Part shown: positions 31,049 to 38,563 of the stretch, piece after piece
How positions within the stretch are numbered: the first letter of the stretch is position 1
Layout of the letters: each line of letters begins with the position of its first letter
Assembly: GCF_000424625.1 (NCBI RefSeq)
Contig: NZ_AUKG01000001.1
Location: forward strand, 1,426,001 to 1,490,000
Length of the DNA: 64,000 bases
Direction of reading: 5' to 3'
Origin: Conexibacter woesei Iso977N
GTDB taxonomy: Bacteria > Actinomycetota > Thermoleophilia > Solirubrobacterales > Solirubrobacteraceae
The notes under the pieces: model-generated
What the model saw: only the letters and a program-made list of their open reading frames with translations
The model's database searches: none
Told to the model about the DNA's origin: nothing
Translations under genes and position numbers: made by a program

Positions 31049-31924
31049 ATGAACTACGACATCCGCTACCTCACGTCCTACCGGTACGCCGCGCCGGTCA
31101 CCGACAACCTCAACGCGCTGCGCGTCCGGCCCGCGACGACGTCCAACCAGCGCTGCGATGAGTTCCACGTCCGCCTCGACCCCGAGGCCCGGACCACGCG
31201 CCACGCCGACTACTTCGGGACCGAGGTCGTCGAGTTCGGCGTCGCCCGCCCGCACGACCACCTCACGATCGACGTCCGCGCGCGGGTCGTCACCAACGAC
31301 CCGCCGGAGCCGCCCGAGGCGCCGTGGGAGCACCTCGAGGGCGATACCTACGCCGAGGCGGCGGGCGAGTTCCTGCTGGCCGGCGACGACGAGCCGACCG
31401 ACGACGCGCTCGCCGACCTGCTGGCGATCGCCCGCGCGCGCACGCCGCTGGCCACCGTGCGCTGGCTCGACGAGCTGATCCCGGATCGCTTCGCCTACCG
31501 CCCCGGCGTGACCTACGTCGGCTCGACGATCGACGACCTGCTGCGCGCGGGCGCCGGCGTCTGCCAGGACTTCGTCCACCTCGCGCTCGTGCTCCTGCGC
31601 CGCAACGGGATCGCCGCGCGCTACGTCTCCGGCTACCTGTTCAGCGCGCCCGAGGACGGCGGGACCGACTCGGTCGAGGTCCAGACCCACGCCTGGCTGG
31701 AGGCGCTCCTGCCCGGGACCGGCGGCCGCGGCGAGCCGATCTGGGTCGGCGCCGACCCGACCAACCGGCGGCTCGCGGGGGAGACGCACGTGAAGATCGG
31801 GCACGGCCGTCGCTACGCTGACGTCCCGCCGATCAAGGGCGTCTACCGTGGCGATGCCGGGGCAGAGCTGGAGGCGTCGGTCCAGATGACGCGCCTCGAT
31901 CCTGCCGCCTCGGCACGGGCTTAG
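31049..31924 (+). CDS. Transglutaminase-like cysteine protease family protein
   Basis: A 291-residue protein starting MNYDIRYLTSYRYAAPVTDN, the N-terminal beta domain of bacterial transglutaminase-like proteins, followed by the papain-like core with the triad Cys in GAGVCQDFVHLAL, His in VQTHAWLEALLPG and Asp in WVGADPTN. It lies 6 bases after the alpha-E gene and completes the ATP-grasp/alpha-E/transglutaminase operon. Such enzymes cut or cross-link amide bonds; no signal peptide is present, so it acts in the cytoplasm. Confidence 0.87.
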   Translation: MNYDIRYLTSYRYAAPVTDNLNALRVRPATTSNQRCDEFHVRLDPEARTTRHADYFGTEVVEFGVARPHDHLTIDVRARVVTNDPPEPPEAPWEHLEGDTYAEAAGEFLLAGDDEPTDDALADLLAIARARTPLATVRWLDELIPDRFAYRPGVTYVGSTIDDLLRAGAGVCQDFVHLALVLLRRNGIAARYVSGYLFSAPEDGGTDSVEVQTHAWLEALLPGTGGRGEPIWVGADPTNRRLAGETHVKIGHGRRYADVPPIKGVYRGDAGAELEASVQMTRLDPAASARA

Positions 31925-31968
31925 TGCAAGGGCCGAACGACCGCCCCGCGTCGGCGGTCCAACCGCGC

Positions 31969-32018
31969 TAGACTCCCAGTTCGACTCGCTCCGGGGCGAG
32001 TCTTAGTTTTGCCCCGGG
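31969..32018 (+). promoter_or_regulatory. rpmG-operon promoter and terminator/antiterminator-like leader
   Basis: A -10-like TAGACT (31969-31974) is followed by a hairpin GACTCGC-N6-GCGAGTC (31984-32003) and TTAGTTTT, an intrinsic terminator shape. A competing pairing, CCGGGGC (31992-31998) with GCCCCGG (32012-32018), would break the terminator. Either it ends the upstream operon or it attenuates the rpmG-secE-nusG operon; the competing helix favours attenuation. Confidence 0.5.
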
Positions 32019-32055
32019 TCGGAGCGGGTTCGATCATCTTTTCAAGGAGCACCGC

Positions 32056-32220
32056 ATGGCCCGCGGAGACGTTCGCATCGCTGTGACCCTCGCCTGCGAG
32101 GATTGCAAGCGGCGCAACTACCAGACCAACAAGAGCAAGCGCAACACGCCTGATCGCATCACGCTGCGGAAGTTCTGCAGGTGGTGCCGTTGCCATACCA
32201 GCCACCGGGAGACCCGCTAG
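32056..32220 (+). CDS. rpmG: Ribosomal protein L33
   Basis: A 54-residue large-subunit protein starting [20 protein letters not shown] and ending HTSHRETR. The pairs CEDC and CRWC form the zinc ribbon of the zinc-containing L33 type. A strong ribosome site AAGGAG lies at 32044-32049. The position in front of secE and nusG is normal for bacteria, although the tRNA genes often found just before are absent. Confidence 0.95.
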   Translation: MARGDVRIAVTLACEDCKRRNYQTNKSKRNTPDRITLRKFCRWCRCHTSHRETR

Positions 32221-32238
32221 GTCTCCTGGCGGTTCCGC

Positions 32239-32703
32239 ATGGCCTCTGATCGACACACGCACGGTGGCAACGAGCCGCACCGGGAGAACATCCCGGGCGA
32301 CCTCGACCATGCCTCCGGCGAGGTCGAGGGGTTCGAAGCCGATCTGATCGCCGGTGCCGAAGGCGCCGTGGACTCCGAGACGACCGACGCCGAGCTCGAA
32401 CGACTCGCCACCGAGCAGGTCGGCGACCTCGACGACGACGGTGACGTCGACGAAGAGGATCGCGCCCTCGCCCGCACGGGCGGACGGCGCACGTCAGAGG
32501 TCGAGAGGCCCGGCAAGTCCGGCGGACCTCGCTTCATCCAGTTCCTCAAGGCGTCCTGGGCAGAGCTCCAGCGCGTCCAGTGGCCCGACCGCCGTCAGGT
32601 CGGACAGGCCACCGGGGTCGTCATCGGCTTCGTCATCGTGGCCGGTGCGTACCTCGGCATTGCCGACTGGGTGGCGCAGAAGGTCGTCAACTTCATCATC
32701 TAG
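32239..32703 (+). CDS. secE: Preprotein translocase subunit SecE with acidic extension
   Basis: A 154-residue protein. The conserved SecE part is the last 65 residues: RFIQFLKASWAELQRVQWPD, RRQVGQATGVVIGFVIVAGA and the rest of the single membrane helix. The first 90 residues are an unusual acidic, disordered-looking extension (DLDDDGDVDEEDRALARTGG). SecE clamps SecY in the protein export channel. Gene order rpmG-secE-nusG supports the call. A shorter protein from a later start is conceivable, but no better start is evident. Confidence 0.92.
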   Translation: MASDRHTHGGNEPHRENIPGDLDHASGEVEGFEADLIAGAEGAVDSETTDAELERLATEQVGDLDDDGDVDEEDRALARTGGRRTSEVERPGKSGGPRFIQFLKASWAELQRVQWPDRRQVGQATGVVIGFVIVAGAYLGIADWVAQKVVNFII

Positions 32704-32709
32704 GTCTTC

Positions 32710-33231
32710 ATGTATCGCTGGTACGTCGTCAACACCTACTCCGGGCACGAGAACAAGGTCAAGTCCAACCTTGAGCACCGCGCCTCCTCCCTCGGGCAAC
32801 GCCGAGCGATTCGCTCTGTCGTCGTCCCGACCGAGACCGTCTCCGAGATGAAGGACGGTCAGAAGGAGACGAAGGAGAAGCGGACGATGCCCGGCTACGT
32901 GCTGGTCAACATGGACCTGAATGAGGACTCGTGGCAGCTCGTCAAGGGCACGCCCGGCGTCACCGGCTTCGTCGGTGCCTCCAACGAGCCCGTGCCGCTG
33001 ACCCAGCCCGAGGTCGATCGACTGCTGCACCGCGAGGTCGCGCAGAAGGTCGCCACGAAGGCGCAGTTCTCGATCGGCGAGTCCGTCAAGGTGATCTCGG
33101 GCCCGCTGTCCGACTTCTCCGGCGAGATCTCGGAGATCAACCAGGACGCTCAGAAGATCAAGGTGCTCGTGAGCATCTTCGGTCGCGAAACACCGGTCGA
33201 AGTCGGTTTCGACCAGGTGAAGAAGATCTAG
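32710..33231 (+). CDS. nusG: Transcription termination/antitermination factor NusG
   Basis: A 173-residue protein beginning MYRWYVVNTYSGHENKVKSN, the NGN domain that binds the RNA polymerase clamp (MPGYVLVNMDLNEDSWQLVK), with a C-terminal KOW domain (GESVKVISGPLSDFSGEISE). It adjusts pausing and links polymerase with Rho or the ribosome. It is followed by the ribosomal L11 gene after 61 bases. Confidence 0.96.
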   Translation: MYRWYVVNTYSGHENKVKSNLEHRASSLGQRRAIRSVVVPTETVSEMKDGQKETKEKRTMPGYVLVNMDLNEDSWQLVKGTPGVTGFVGASNEPVPLTQPEVDRLLHREVAQKVATKAQFSIGESVKVISGPLSDFSGEISEINQDAQKIKVLVSIFGRETPVEVGFDQVKKI

Positions 33232-33292
33232 ACAATCGCCAATCGAACCGCGTCGCTGAGGCCAGCGAAGGCGGGAGGCGGAAGGAAAAGAC

Positions 33293-33715
33293 ATGGCCAA
33301 GAAGGTCCTCACCCAGATCAAGTTGCAGGCCGTTGGTGGCGCTGCATCCCCGGCGCCGCCGGTCGGCCCTGCGCTGGGCCAGCACGGCATCAACATCATG
33401 GAGTTCTGCAAGGCGTTCAACGCGCAGACCCAGCAGGACGCCGGCACGGTCATCCCGGTCGTGATCACGGTCTACGAAGACCGCTCGTTCACGTTCGTCA
33501 CCAAGACGCCGCCCGCCGCGGTGCTCATCAAGCAGGCCATCAGCCTCGAGAAGGGCTCCGGCGAGCCGCACCGCGTCAAGGTCGGCAAGATCACCAAGGA
33601 TCAGATCCGCGCGATCGCCGAGAAGAAGTTCGACGACCTGAACGCGAACGATCTCGATCAGGCCAGCAAGATCATCGCGGGCACCGCCCGCTCCATGGGC
33701 GTGGAGGTCGTCTAG
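33293..33715 (+). CDS. rplK: Ribosomal protein L11
   Basis: A 140-residue protein with [20 protein letters not shown], the Pro-rich N-terminal motif, and the C-terminal RNA-binding part ending ARSMGVEVV. It binds the GTPase centre of 23S rRNA. A ribosome site GAAGG lies just before the ATG. It is 2 bases from the L1 gene. Confidence 0.97.
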   Translation: MAKKVLTQIKLQAVGGAASPAPPVGPALGQHGINIMEFCKAFNAQTQQDAGTVIPVVITVYEDRSFTFVTKTPPAAVLIKQAISLEKGSGEPHRVKVGKITKDQIRAIAEKKFDDLNANDLDQASKIIAGTARSMGVEVV

Positions 33716-33717
33716 TC

Positions 33718-34455
33718 ATGGCCAAGCACGGCAAGAACTACGTTGACGTCAAGGCGCAGGTCGACCGCGAGCGCGAGTACCTGCCCGCCGAGGCGATCGC
33801 CCTCGTCAAGTCGCTCAAGCGCGCGAAGTTCGACGAGTCCGTCGAGATCCACATCCGCACGGGCCTGAACGTCCGCCACGCCGACGAGCAGCTGCGCGGC
33901 ACGATCGCGCTGCCGAACGGCCTGGGCAAGGACGTCAGGATCGCCGTCTTCGCCAAGGGGCCGAAGGCCGCCGAGGCCGAGGCCGCCGGTGCGGACATCG
34001 TCGGTGCCGACGACCTCGCCAAGAAGATCGAAGAGGGCTGGATGGACTTCGACGTCGCCATCGCGACGCCGGACATGATGCCGGTCGTCGGTCGCCTCGG
34101 CCGCATCCTCGGCCCGTCGGGCAAGATGCCGAACCCGAAGGTCGGCACGGTCACGATGGACGTCGCCAAGGCCGTCGAGGAGTCGAAGTCCGGCAAGGTC
34201 GAGTACCGCACCGACCGCACCGCGATCGTCCACTTGAACATCGGCAAGACCTCGTTCGACGAGCGTCAGCTGCTGGAGAACTACGCGGCCGTCATCGAGG
34301 AGCTGGTCCGCGCCAAGCCCTCGGCCGCCAAGGGTCGTTACCTGCGCACGGTCACCATCGCTTCGACGATGGGCCCGGGCATCAAGGTCGATCCGTCCCG
34401 TACCCGCGACATCCTCGGATTGGAGAGTGGTGAGGGCGCAGCTGCTGCTGCGTAA
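33718..34455 (+). CDS. rplA: Ribosomal protein L1
   Basis: A 245-residue L1 stalk protein: YVDVKAQVDREREYLPAEAI at the start, DMMPVVGRLGRILGPSGKMP as the central signature, and the C-terminal TIASTMGPGIKVDPS. In other bacteria L1 also represses its own operon by binding the L11 leader; I did not identify that site here. Length is normal. Confidence 0.97.
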   Translation: MAKHGKNYVDVKAQVDREREYLPAEAIALVKSLKRAKFDESVEIHIRTGLNVRHADEQLRGTIALPNGLGKDVRIAVFAKGPKAAEAEAAGADIVGADDLAKKIEEGWMDFDVAIATPDMMPVVGRLGRILGPSGKMPNPKVGTVTMDVAKAVEESKSGKVEYRTDRTAIVHLNIGKTSFDERQLLENYAAVIEELVRAKPSAAKGRYLRTVTIASTMGPGIKVDPSRTRDILGLESGEGAAAAA

Positions 34456-34461
34456 CTCGCT

Positions 34462-34535
34462 CACTCAACATCCGAGGCCGTCCTGAGACCGCCGGCGACG
34501 CCCCGCGTGGGAGCGTGGAAGTCCGGCAGAGGAGG
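34462..34535 (+). promoter_or_regulatory. L10 leader (ribosomal protein autoregulatory RNA)
   Basis: Between rplA and rplJ the sequence CCGAGGCCGTCCTGAGACCG, then CCGGCGACG and GGAAGTCC, looks like the kink-turn and stems of the L10 leader found before rplJ in many bacteria. It would bind the L10(L12)4 complex and reduce translation of rplJ-rplL. The assignment is from memory of the motif and the position. Confidence 0.6.
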
Positions 34536-34538
34536 CCC

Positions 34539-35195
34539 GTGAACCGGGAAGAGAAAGCCACAGCGGTCGCTGAGATCGCTGAGCAGATCCAGGGCTCCGA
34601 GGCGGTGTTCGCCGTCGATTACCGCGGCATCACCGTCGCGCAGATCAAGGAGCTCCGGACCAAGCTGCGCGACTCGGACGCAACGTTCCGAGTCGTCAAG
34701 AACACGCTGACCGAGCGTGCCGCCGACCAGGCCGAGGCAGAGGCTCTCAAGTCTCTGCTCGAAGGCCCGACGGCGCTCACGTTCGTGCGTGGCGACGCCG
34801 CTGCTGCCGCCAAGACCATCGCCGACTTCCAGAGGTCGACCGGTGGCGAGCTGCTGCCCTTCAAGGGCGGGCTCATGGAAGGCAACGCGCTCGACGCCGC
34901 GCAGATCGTCGCCATCTCCAAGCTCCCGTCGCGCCAGGTCCTTTACGGACAGCTGGTCGGCGTGGTCGCCTCGCCGATCACCGGCCTTGCGCGCAGCCTG
35001 AACGGGCTCGTGTCCGGTCTGGCGATCGCCCTGGGCGGCGTGCTGGAGAAGAAGGAGTCGGGAGAGATCCCGGCCGGCGCAGCTCCCGCGGCTGCCGCCA
35101 CCACCGAAGAGACCCCCGAGGCCGACGCTCCGGCCGAGGCCGCGGAGCCCTCCGAGGGCTCTGACGACACCACTGAGACCCCCCAGGAGGACTAA
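34539..35195 (+). CDS. rplJ: Ribosomal protein L10
   Basis: A 218-residue protein starting at GTG 34539, 3 bases after an AGAGGAGG ribosome site. [20 protein letters not shown] and [19 protein letters not shown] are typical for L10. The C-terminal helix that carries the L7/L12 dimers is followed by an extra Ala/Pro/Glu/Thr-rich acidic tail of about 40 residues. The frame stays open a little upstream, but the Shine-Dalgarno sequence decides the start. Confidence 0.95.
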   Translation: MNREEKATAVAEIAEQIQGSEAVFAVDYRGITVAQIKELRTKLRDSDATFRVVKNTLTERAADQAEAEALKSLLEGPTALTFVRGDAAAAAKTIADFQRSTGGELLPFKGGLMEGNALDAAQIVAISKLPSRQVLYGQLVGVVASPITGLARSLNGLVSGLAIALGGVLEKKESGEIPAGAAPAAAATTEETPEADAPAEAAEPSEGSDDTTETPQED

Positions 35196-35200
35196 CACCT

Positions 35201-35578
35201 ATGGCTACCAGCACCACTGATTGGATCGAAGAGCTCAAGGGCATCTCCGTGCTCGAGCTCTCTGAGCGCATCAAGGCGCTCGAAGAGGAGTTCGGCGTTT
35301 CCGCGACGGCCGTCGCGGCCGCCGCCCCCGCCGGTGGCGGCGACGCCGCCCCCGCCGAGGAGGAGTCCTCGACCGTCGACGTCATCCTGACCGGCGCCGG
35401 CGACAAGAAGATCCAGGTCATCAAGGTCGTGCGTGCCGCGACCGGCCTGGGCCTGAAGGAGGCCAAGGCGCTCGTCGACGAGGCTCCCAAGCCCGTCAAG
35501 GAAGGCATCGAGCGCGACGAGGCCGACAAGCTCAAGCAGGAGCTCGAAGAGGCCGGCGCCTCCGTCGAGGTGAAGTAG
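35201..35578 (+). CDS. rplL: Ribosomal protein L7/L12
   Basis: A 125-residue stalk protein: N-terminal dimer domain ([20 protein letters not shown]), Ala/Pro hinge and C-terminal factor-binding domain ([32 protein letters not shown]). It recruits translational GTPases. It lies 5 bases after rplJ with a good ribosome site (GGAGG) and is followed by a terminator, so rpoB is transcribed separately. Confidence 0.97.
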   Translation: MATSTTDWIEELKGISVLELSERIKALEEEFGVSATAVAAAAPAGGGDAAPAEEESSTVDVILTGAGDKKIQVIKVVRAATGLGLKEAKALVDEAPKPVKEGIERDEADKLKQELEEAGASVEVK

Positions 35579-35642
35579 ATCGCCCAGAGGGCGATCACTT
35601 CATTGCGAGATTCGGCCTAGCGGCCGAACTCGCGTGGCCTCT

Positions 35643-35680
35643 GAAGGGCGTCCCGTTCGCGGGGCGCCCTTCGTCGTTCT
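35643..35680 (+). terminator. Terminator behind rplL
   Basis: A 13-pair hairpin with a TTCG loop (35643-35655 with 35660-35672, one G-T pair) followed directly by GTCGTTCT. Two weaker hairpins precede it (ATCGCCC-AGA-GGGCGAT at 35579-35595, TTCGGCC-TAGC-GGCCGAA near 35612). Confidence 0.75.
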
Positions 35681-35688
35681 GCGGCGCG

Positions 35689-36294
35689 TTACGTGCCGTT
35701 GGCGGAGAAGTGCTGGTAGTCGGTCGGGAGCGGCCAGCTGCCGCCCCAGCCCCAGCCGGACCTGGTGAAGGCCTTGACGAGGGTGCCGTTGATGTAGGCC
35801 ATGCCCTTGCGGTGGTCCGCGCGGTCGAGGTAGGGGCGGGAGGCGGCGTGGGTCGTGGTGCCTTTGGCGTAGACGTACGGGTTCTCGATGGTGTTGACGT
35901 CGACCGCGCGGCCGTAGGCGTGCTGGGACCAGCGGGTCGCGCCGGTCGCGCGGCGGCAGTTGAAGGCCGACGTGTTGTCGGCCTCGATCGAGGCGTAGTC
36001 CGACGCGCCGTAGTCGTCGACGATCCGCATGCGGCGGATCGGGAAGCGCTGGTCGTACAGGTCGGTGAAGGCGGTCCGGACGGTGGGCACCGCGTCGGCG
36101 TTGACGACGAGCGTGCCGGTCCGAGCGGTGCCGTTCCAGTCGACGTAGCGCAGCCGCACCCAGCGGAGTTGGTCGAGGGAGACCGGGCAGCCGGGGTGCC
36201 AGGACGAGCCGTAGAGGCGGTGGCGCTGCGGCCGGCTCAGCGGCGCGGCGTGGAACGCGAAGGGCGGGAGCTGGGCGGCGGTGTCGACGAGCAT
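35689..36294 (-). CDS. Peptidase M15-like (D-alanyl-D-alanine carboxypeptidase fold) protein
   Basis: A 201-residue protein whose C-terminal half matches M15-type zinc peptidases acting on peptidoglycan or peptide cross-links: SQHAYGRAVDVN carries the zinc His and Asp, and DYQHFSANGT carries the last zinc His. YASIEADNTSAFNCRRATGA is the preceding substrate-groove part. There is no clear signal peptide, unusual for a wall enzyme, although an upstream start cannot be excluded. It is convergent with the rplL operon and divergent from the TerC gene. Confidence 0.78.
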   Translation of the reverse strand: MLVDTAAQLPPFAFHAAPLSRPQRHRLYGSSWHPGCPVSLDQLRWVRLRYVDWNGTARTGTLVVNADAVPTVRTAFTDLYDQRFPIRRMRIVDDYGASDYASIEADNTSAFNCRRATGATRWSQHAYGRAVDVNTIENPYVYAKGTTTHAASRPYLDRADHRKGMAYINGTLVKAFTRSGWGWGGSWPLPTDYQHFSANGT

Positions 36295-36306
36295 GGGCGC
36301 GGTTGC

Positions 36307-36318
36307 TACTCTGGCAGC
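36307..36318 (+). promoter_or_regulatory. terC-like gene promoter (-10)
   Basis: A -10-like TACTCT at 36307-36312 is followed by the likely transcription start near 36319, exactly where the riboswitch-like element begins. Confidence 0.5.
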
Positions 36319-36450
36319 GTCGAAGGGAAGTAGCCCGACGGCGTGTCTCCGTCAGCACGATGGTCCCGATGGACCGTCCGGAGCGCGCGGCCTCGCGAAG
36401 TTGCACGTGCGAGGCGGTCAAACCTTCGCGGTATTCGACACCGCGAAAGG
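36319..36450 (+). promoter_or_regulatory. Probable yybP-ykoY (Mn2+) riboswitch
   Basis: The leader begins with CGAAGGGAAGTAGCC, matching the GGGGAGTAGC loop that starts yybP-ykoY manganese riboswitches, and contains a long multi-stem region. The closing stem pairs CGAAGG (36321-36326) with CCTTCG (36423-36428). The same 3' strand can instead form the hairpin CCTTCGCGGT ... ACCGCGAAAGG (36423-36450), which would hide the AAAGGGA ribosome site of the next gene. This gives a plausible translational switch. TerC-family exporters are a standard target of this riboswitch. Confidence 0.65.
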
Positions 36451-36463
36451 GACCGTCTCCAAC

Positions 36464-37345
36464 ATGAAGTGGATCTTGCTGATCGCAGCGCTTGCGCTGC
36501 TGCTCGCCTTCGACCTGTGGCTCGCGCGGCGCGAGACCAGGGGCGCCGGGATGAGCGTCCGGAAGGCCGCGCTGCAGAGCGCGGGGTGGCTGGCCGTCGC
36601 GCTCGCGTTCGGCGCCGTCATGTTGATGGCCTTGTCCGGGCGCGAGGCCGGGCTGTACTTCGCCGGGTTCCTGGTGGAGAAGTCGCTGTCGCTGGACAAC
36701 GTGTTCGTGTTCCTGCTGATCCTGACGTCCTTCGGGATCCCGGAGTCCCAGCGCCACCGCCTGCTGACGTGGGGGATCGTGGCCGCGCTCGTCCTGCGCG
36801 GCGTGTTCATCGCGGTCGGCGCGACCGCGCTGCACCACGCGTCCTGGATCTCGTACCTGTTCGCGGTGTTGTTGGTGTGGACGGGTTGGCGGATGTTCCA
36901 GCACCGCCACGACAGCGCGGGGGAGACGGCGTTCGTCGAGAAGCTGAAGGCGCGCCTGCCCGGGATGAGCGTCGGCACCGCGGCGGTCGCGGCGCTGGTC
37001 ATCGCCGACATCGTGTTCGCGATCGACTCCGTCCCGTCGATCCTGGCGATCACCGACGACGCGTTCGTCGTGTTCGCCGCCAACGCGTTCGCGCTGCTGG
37101 GGCTGGCGCCGCTGTTCTTCCTGGTCGCCGACCTGGTCGAGCGGCTGTACTACCTCAAGACCGCGCTGGCGGCGTTGTTGGTGTTGATCGGCTTCAAGAT
37201 GGCGGCGGGCGAGCTGTGGGGCAAGCTCGGGCCGGAGGTGTCGCTGCCGGCGATCGCGCTGGTGCTCGGGACGGGCGTCGTCGCGTCGCTGCTGCGCGAC
37301 CGGCGGCTGGAGCGGGAGGCGGGCGCCGCGTCGTCGCCTGCCTGA
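36464..37345 (+). CDS. TerC/Alx family membrane protein, probable Mn2+ exporter
   Basis: A 293-residue integral membrane protein with 8-9 helices. The family landmarks are VEKSLSLDNVFVFLLILTSF and ADIVFAIDSVPSILAITDD, with the paired Asp residues in the membrane that are thought to bind metal. Proteins of this family (Alx, YkoY, MeeY-like) export manganese, often to load extracytoplasmic enzymes. The riboswitch-like leader upstream supports this. ATG 36464 follows the AAAGGGA site by about 13 bases. Confidence 0.88.
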   Translation: MKWILLIAALALLLAFDLWLARRETRGAGMSVRKAALQSAGWLAVALAFGAVMLMALSGREAGLYFAGFLVEKSLSLDNVFVFLLILTSFGIPESQRHRLLTWGIVAALVLRGVFIAVGATALHHASWISYLFAVLLVWTGWRMFQHRHDSAGETAFVEKLKARLPGMSVGTAAVAALVIADIVFAIDSVPSILAITDDAFVVFAANAFALLGLAPLFFLVADLVERLYYLKTALAALLVLIGFKMAAGELWGKLGPEVSLPAIALVLGTGVVASLLRDRRLEREAGAASSPA

Positions 37346-37389
37346 CGCTTCGCCGGGCGCCGAAGGGTTCCGCGGCGAGCGTGTGGGAC

Positions 37390-38529
37390 ATGTCCCGCGC
37401 GTACCTGATGGTGTTGAGCGCCGCGGCCCTCTGCTACATGGCGCTGGGCGCCGTGCTGCGGATCCTGCCTCAACATGTACAACATGACCTGGGCGGGAGC
37501 GCGGCCGCCCTCGGCTTCGCGGTCGGCGCGCCCGCGCTGACCGCGATCGCCACCCGCCCGCTCGCCGGGCGGGCCGCCGACCGGATCGGCCCGCGCCCGC
37601 TGGTGGTCGGCGGGGCGCTCGTGATGTCGCTCGGCGTGCTGCCCGCGTTCTCGGGCGGGGTCTTCGCGCTCGACGCCTCACGCCTGATCGTCGGGGCGGG
37701 GGAGGGCGCGATGATGGCCGCCACCGCGCTCTGGCTCCTGCGCCTCAGCGGCCCCGAGCACCGCGGCCGCGCGCTCGGCCACATCGGCCTCGCCAACTAC
37801 ACCGGCCTCGCGCTCGGCCCGCTGCTGGCGAGCGCGCTGGGGACGTCCGACCACGCCGTCTTCCTTGCGGCCCTCGTCCTCCCGCTCCTCGGCGCCGCCG
37901 CGACGCTGCCCGTGCCCGCAGCGCCGCCGGCGGAGCCGGCCGACGCTCGGCCCGCGGGCGCGGCGCCGCGCGGGCCGTCGATCCTCCGCGCGACGCTGCG
38001 GCCCGGCATCGGCCTGATGCTCGTCAACATCGGCTACGTCGCGGTGATCGCCTTCGGCGCGGACGCCGGCCACTCGGCCGTCGTCGTCCCGCTCTTCGCG
38101 GTGGTCGTCGTCGGCGTCCGCCTCGCCGGCGCCGGGCTGCCGGACCGATTCGGCGCGACCAACGCGCTGCGCGCCTGCGTCCTCGCCGAGGGCATCGGCC
38201 TGATCGTCCTCGCGGTCTCCGGCAGCGCGCCCGTCGCCCTCGCCGCGACCGCGCTGCTGGCCGCCGGCCAGGCGCTGGCCGTGCCCGCCCTCGGCGTCCT
38301 GGCGCTCAAGCGCGTCGACCCCACCCGCCACGGCGCCGCGGCCGGCCTCTTCTTCTCCTGGTTCGACGCGGGCGTCGGCCTCGGCGGCCCCGCGGTCGGC
38401 CTTGCGGCCCGCGCCGTCAGCCCGGCCGCGGCGATCGCCCTCTCGGGCGCGGCGGTCCTGTCGGTCTGGCCGGTCGTCGTCCCGCCGCGCGTCGCCGCGA
38501 CCGCGCGGCGTCTCAGCGCGACGACTTGA
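37390..38529 (+). CDS. MFS transporter
   Basis: A 379-residue major facilitator protein with about 12 hydrophobic helices. GRAADRIGPRPLVVGGALVM is the loop 2-3 signature, and ASRLIVGAGEGAMMAATALW carries the helix 4-5 motif. The central cytoplasmic loop is Pro/Ala-rich. The substrate is unknown; the length suits drug or sugar exporters. A GTG at 37381 would add three residues. It starts 44 bases after the TerC gene and may share its transcript. Confidence 0.82.
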   Translation: MSRAYLMVLSAAALCYMALGAVLRILPQHVQHDLGGSAAALGFAVGAPALTAIATRPLAGRAADRIGPRPLVVGGALVMSLGVLPAFSGGVFALDASRLIVGAGEGAMMAATALWLLRLSGPEHRGRALGHIGLANYTGLALGPLLASALGTSDHAVFLAALVLPLLGAAATLPVPAAPPAEPADARPAGAAPRGPSILRATLRPGIGLMLVNIGYVAVIAFGADAGHSAVVVPLFAVVVVGVRLAGAGLPDRFGATNALRACVLAEGIGLIVLAVSGSAPVALAATALLAAGQALAVPALGVLALKRVDPTRHGAAAGLFFSWFDAGVGLGGPAVGLAARAVSPAAAIALSGAAVLSVWPVVVPPRVAATARRLSATT

Positions 38530-38563
38530 CGTACTCAACGGACCTGAGCATGATGGCGCGCCC

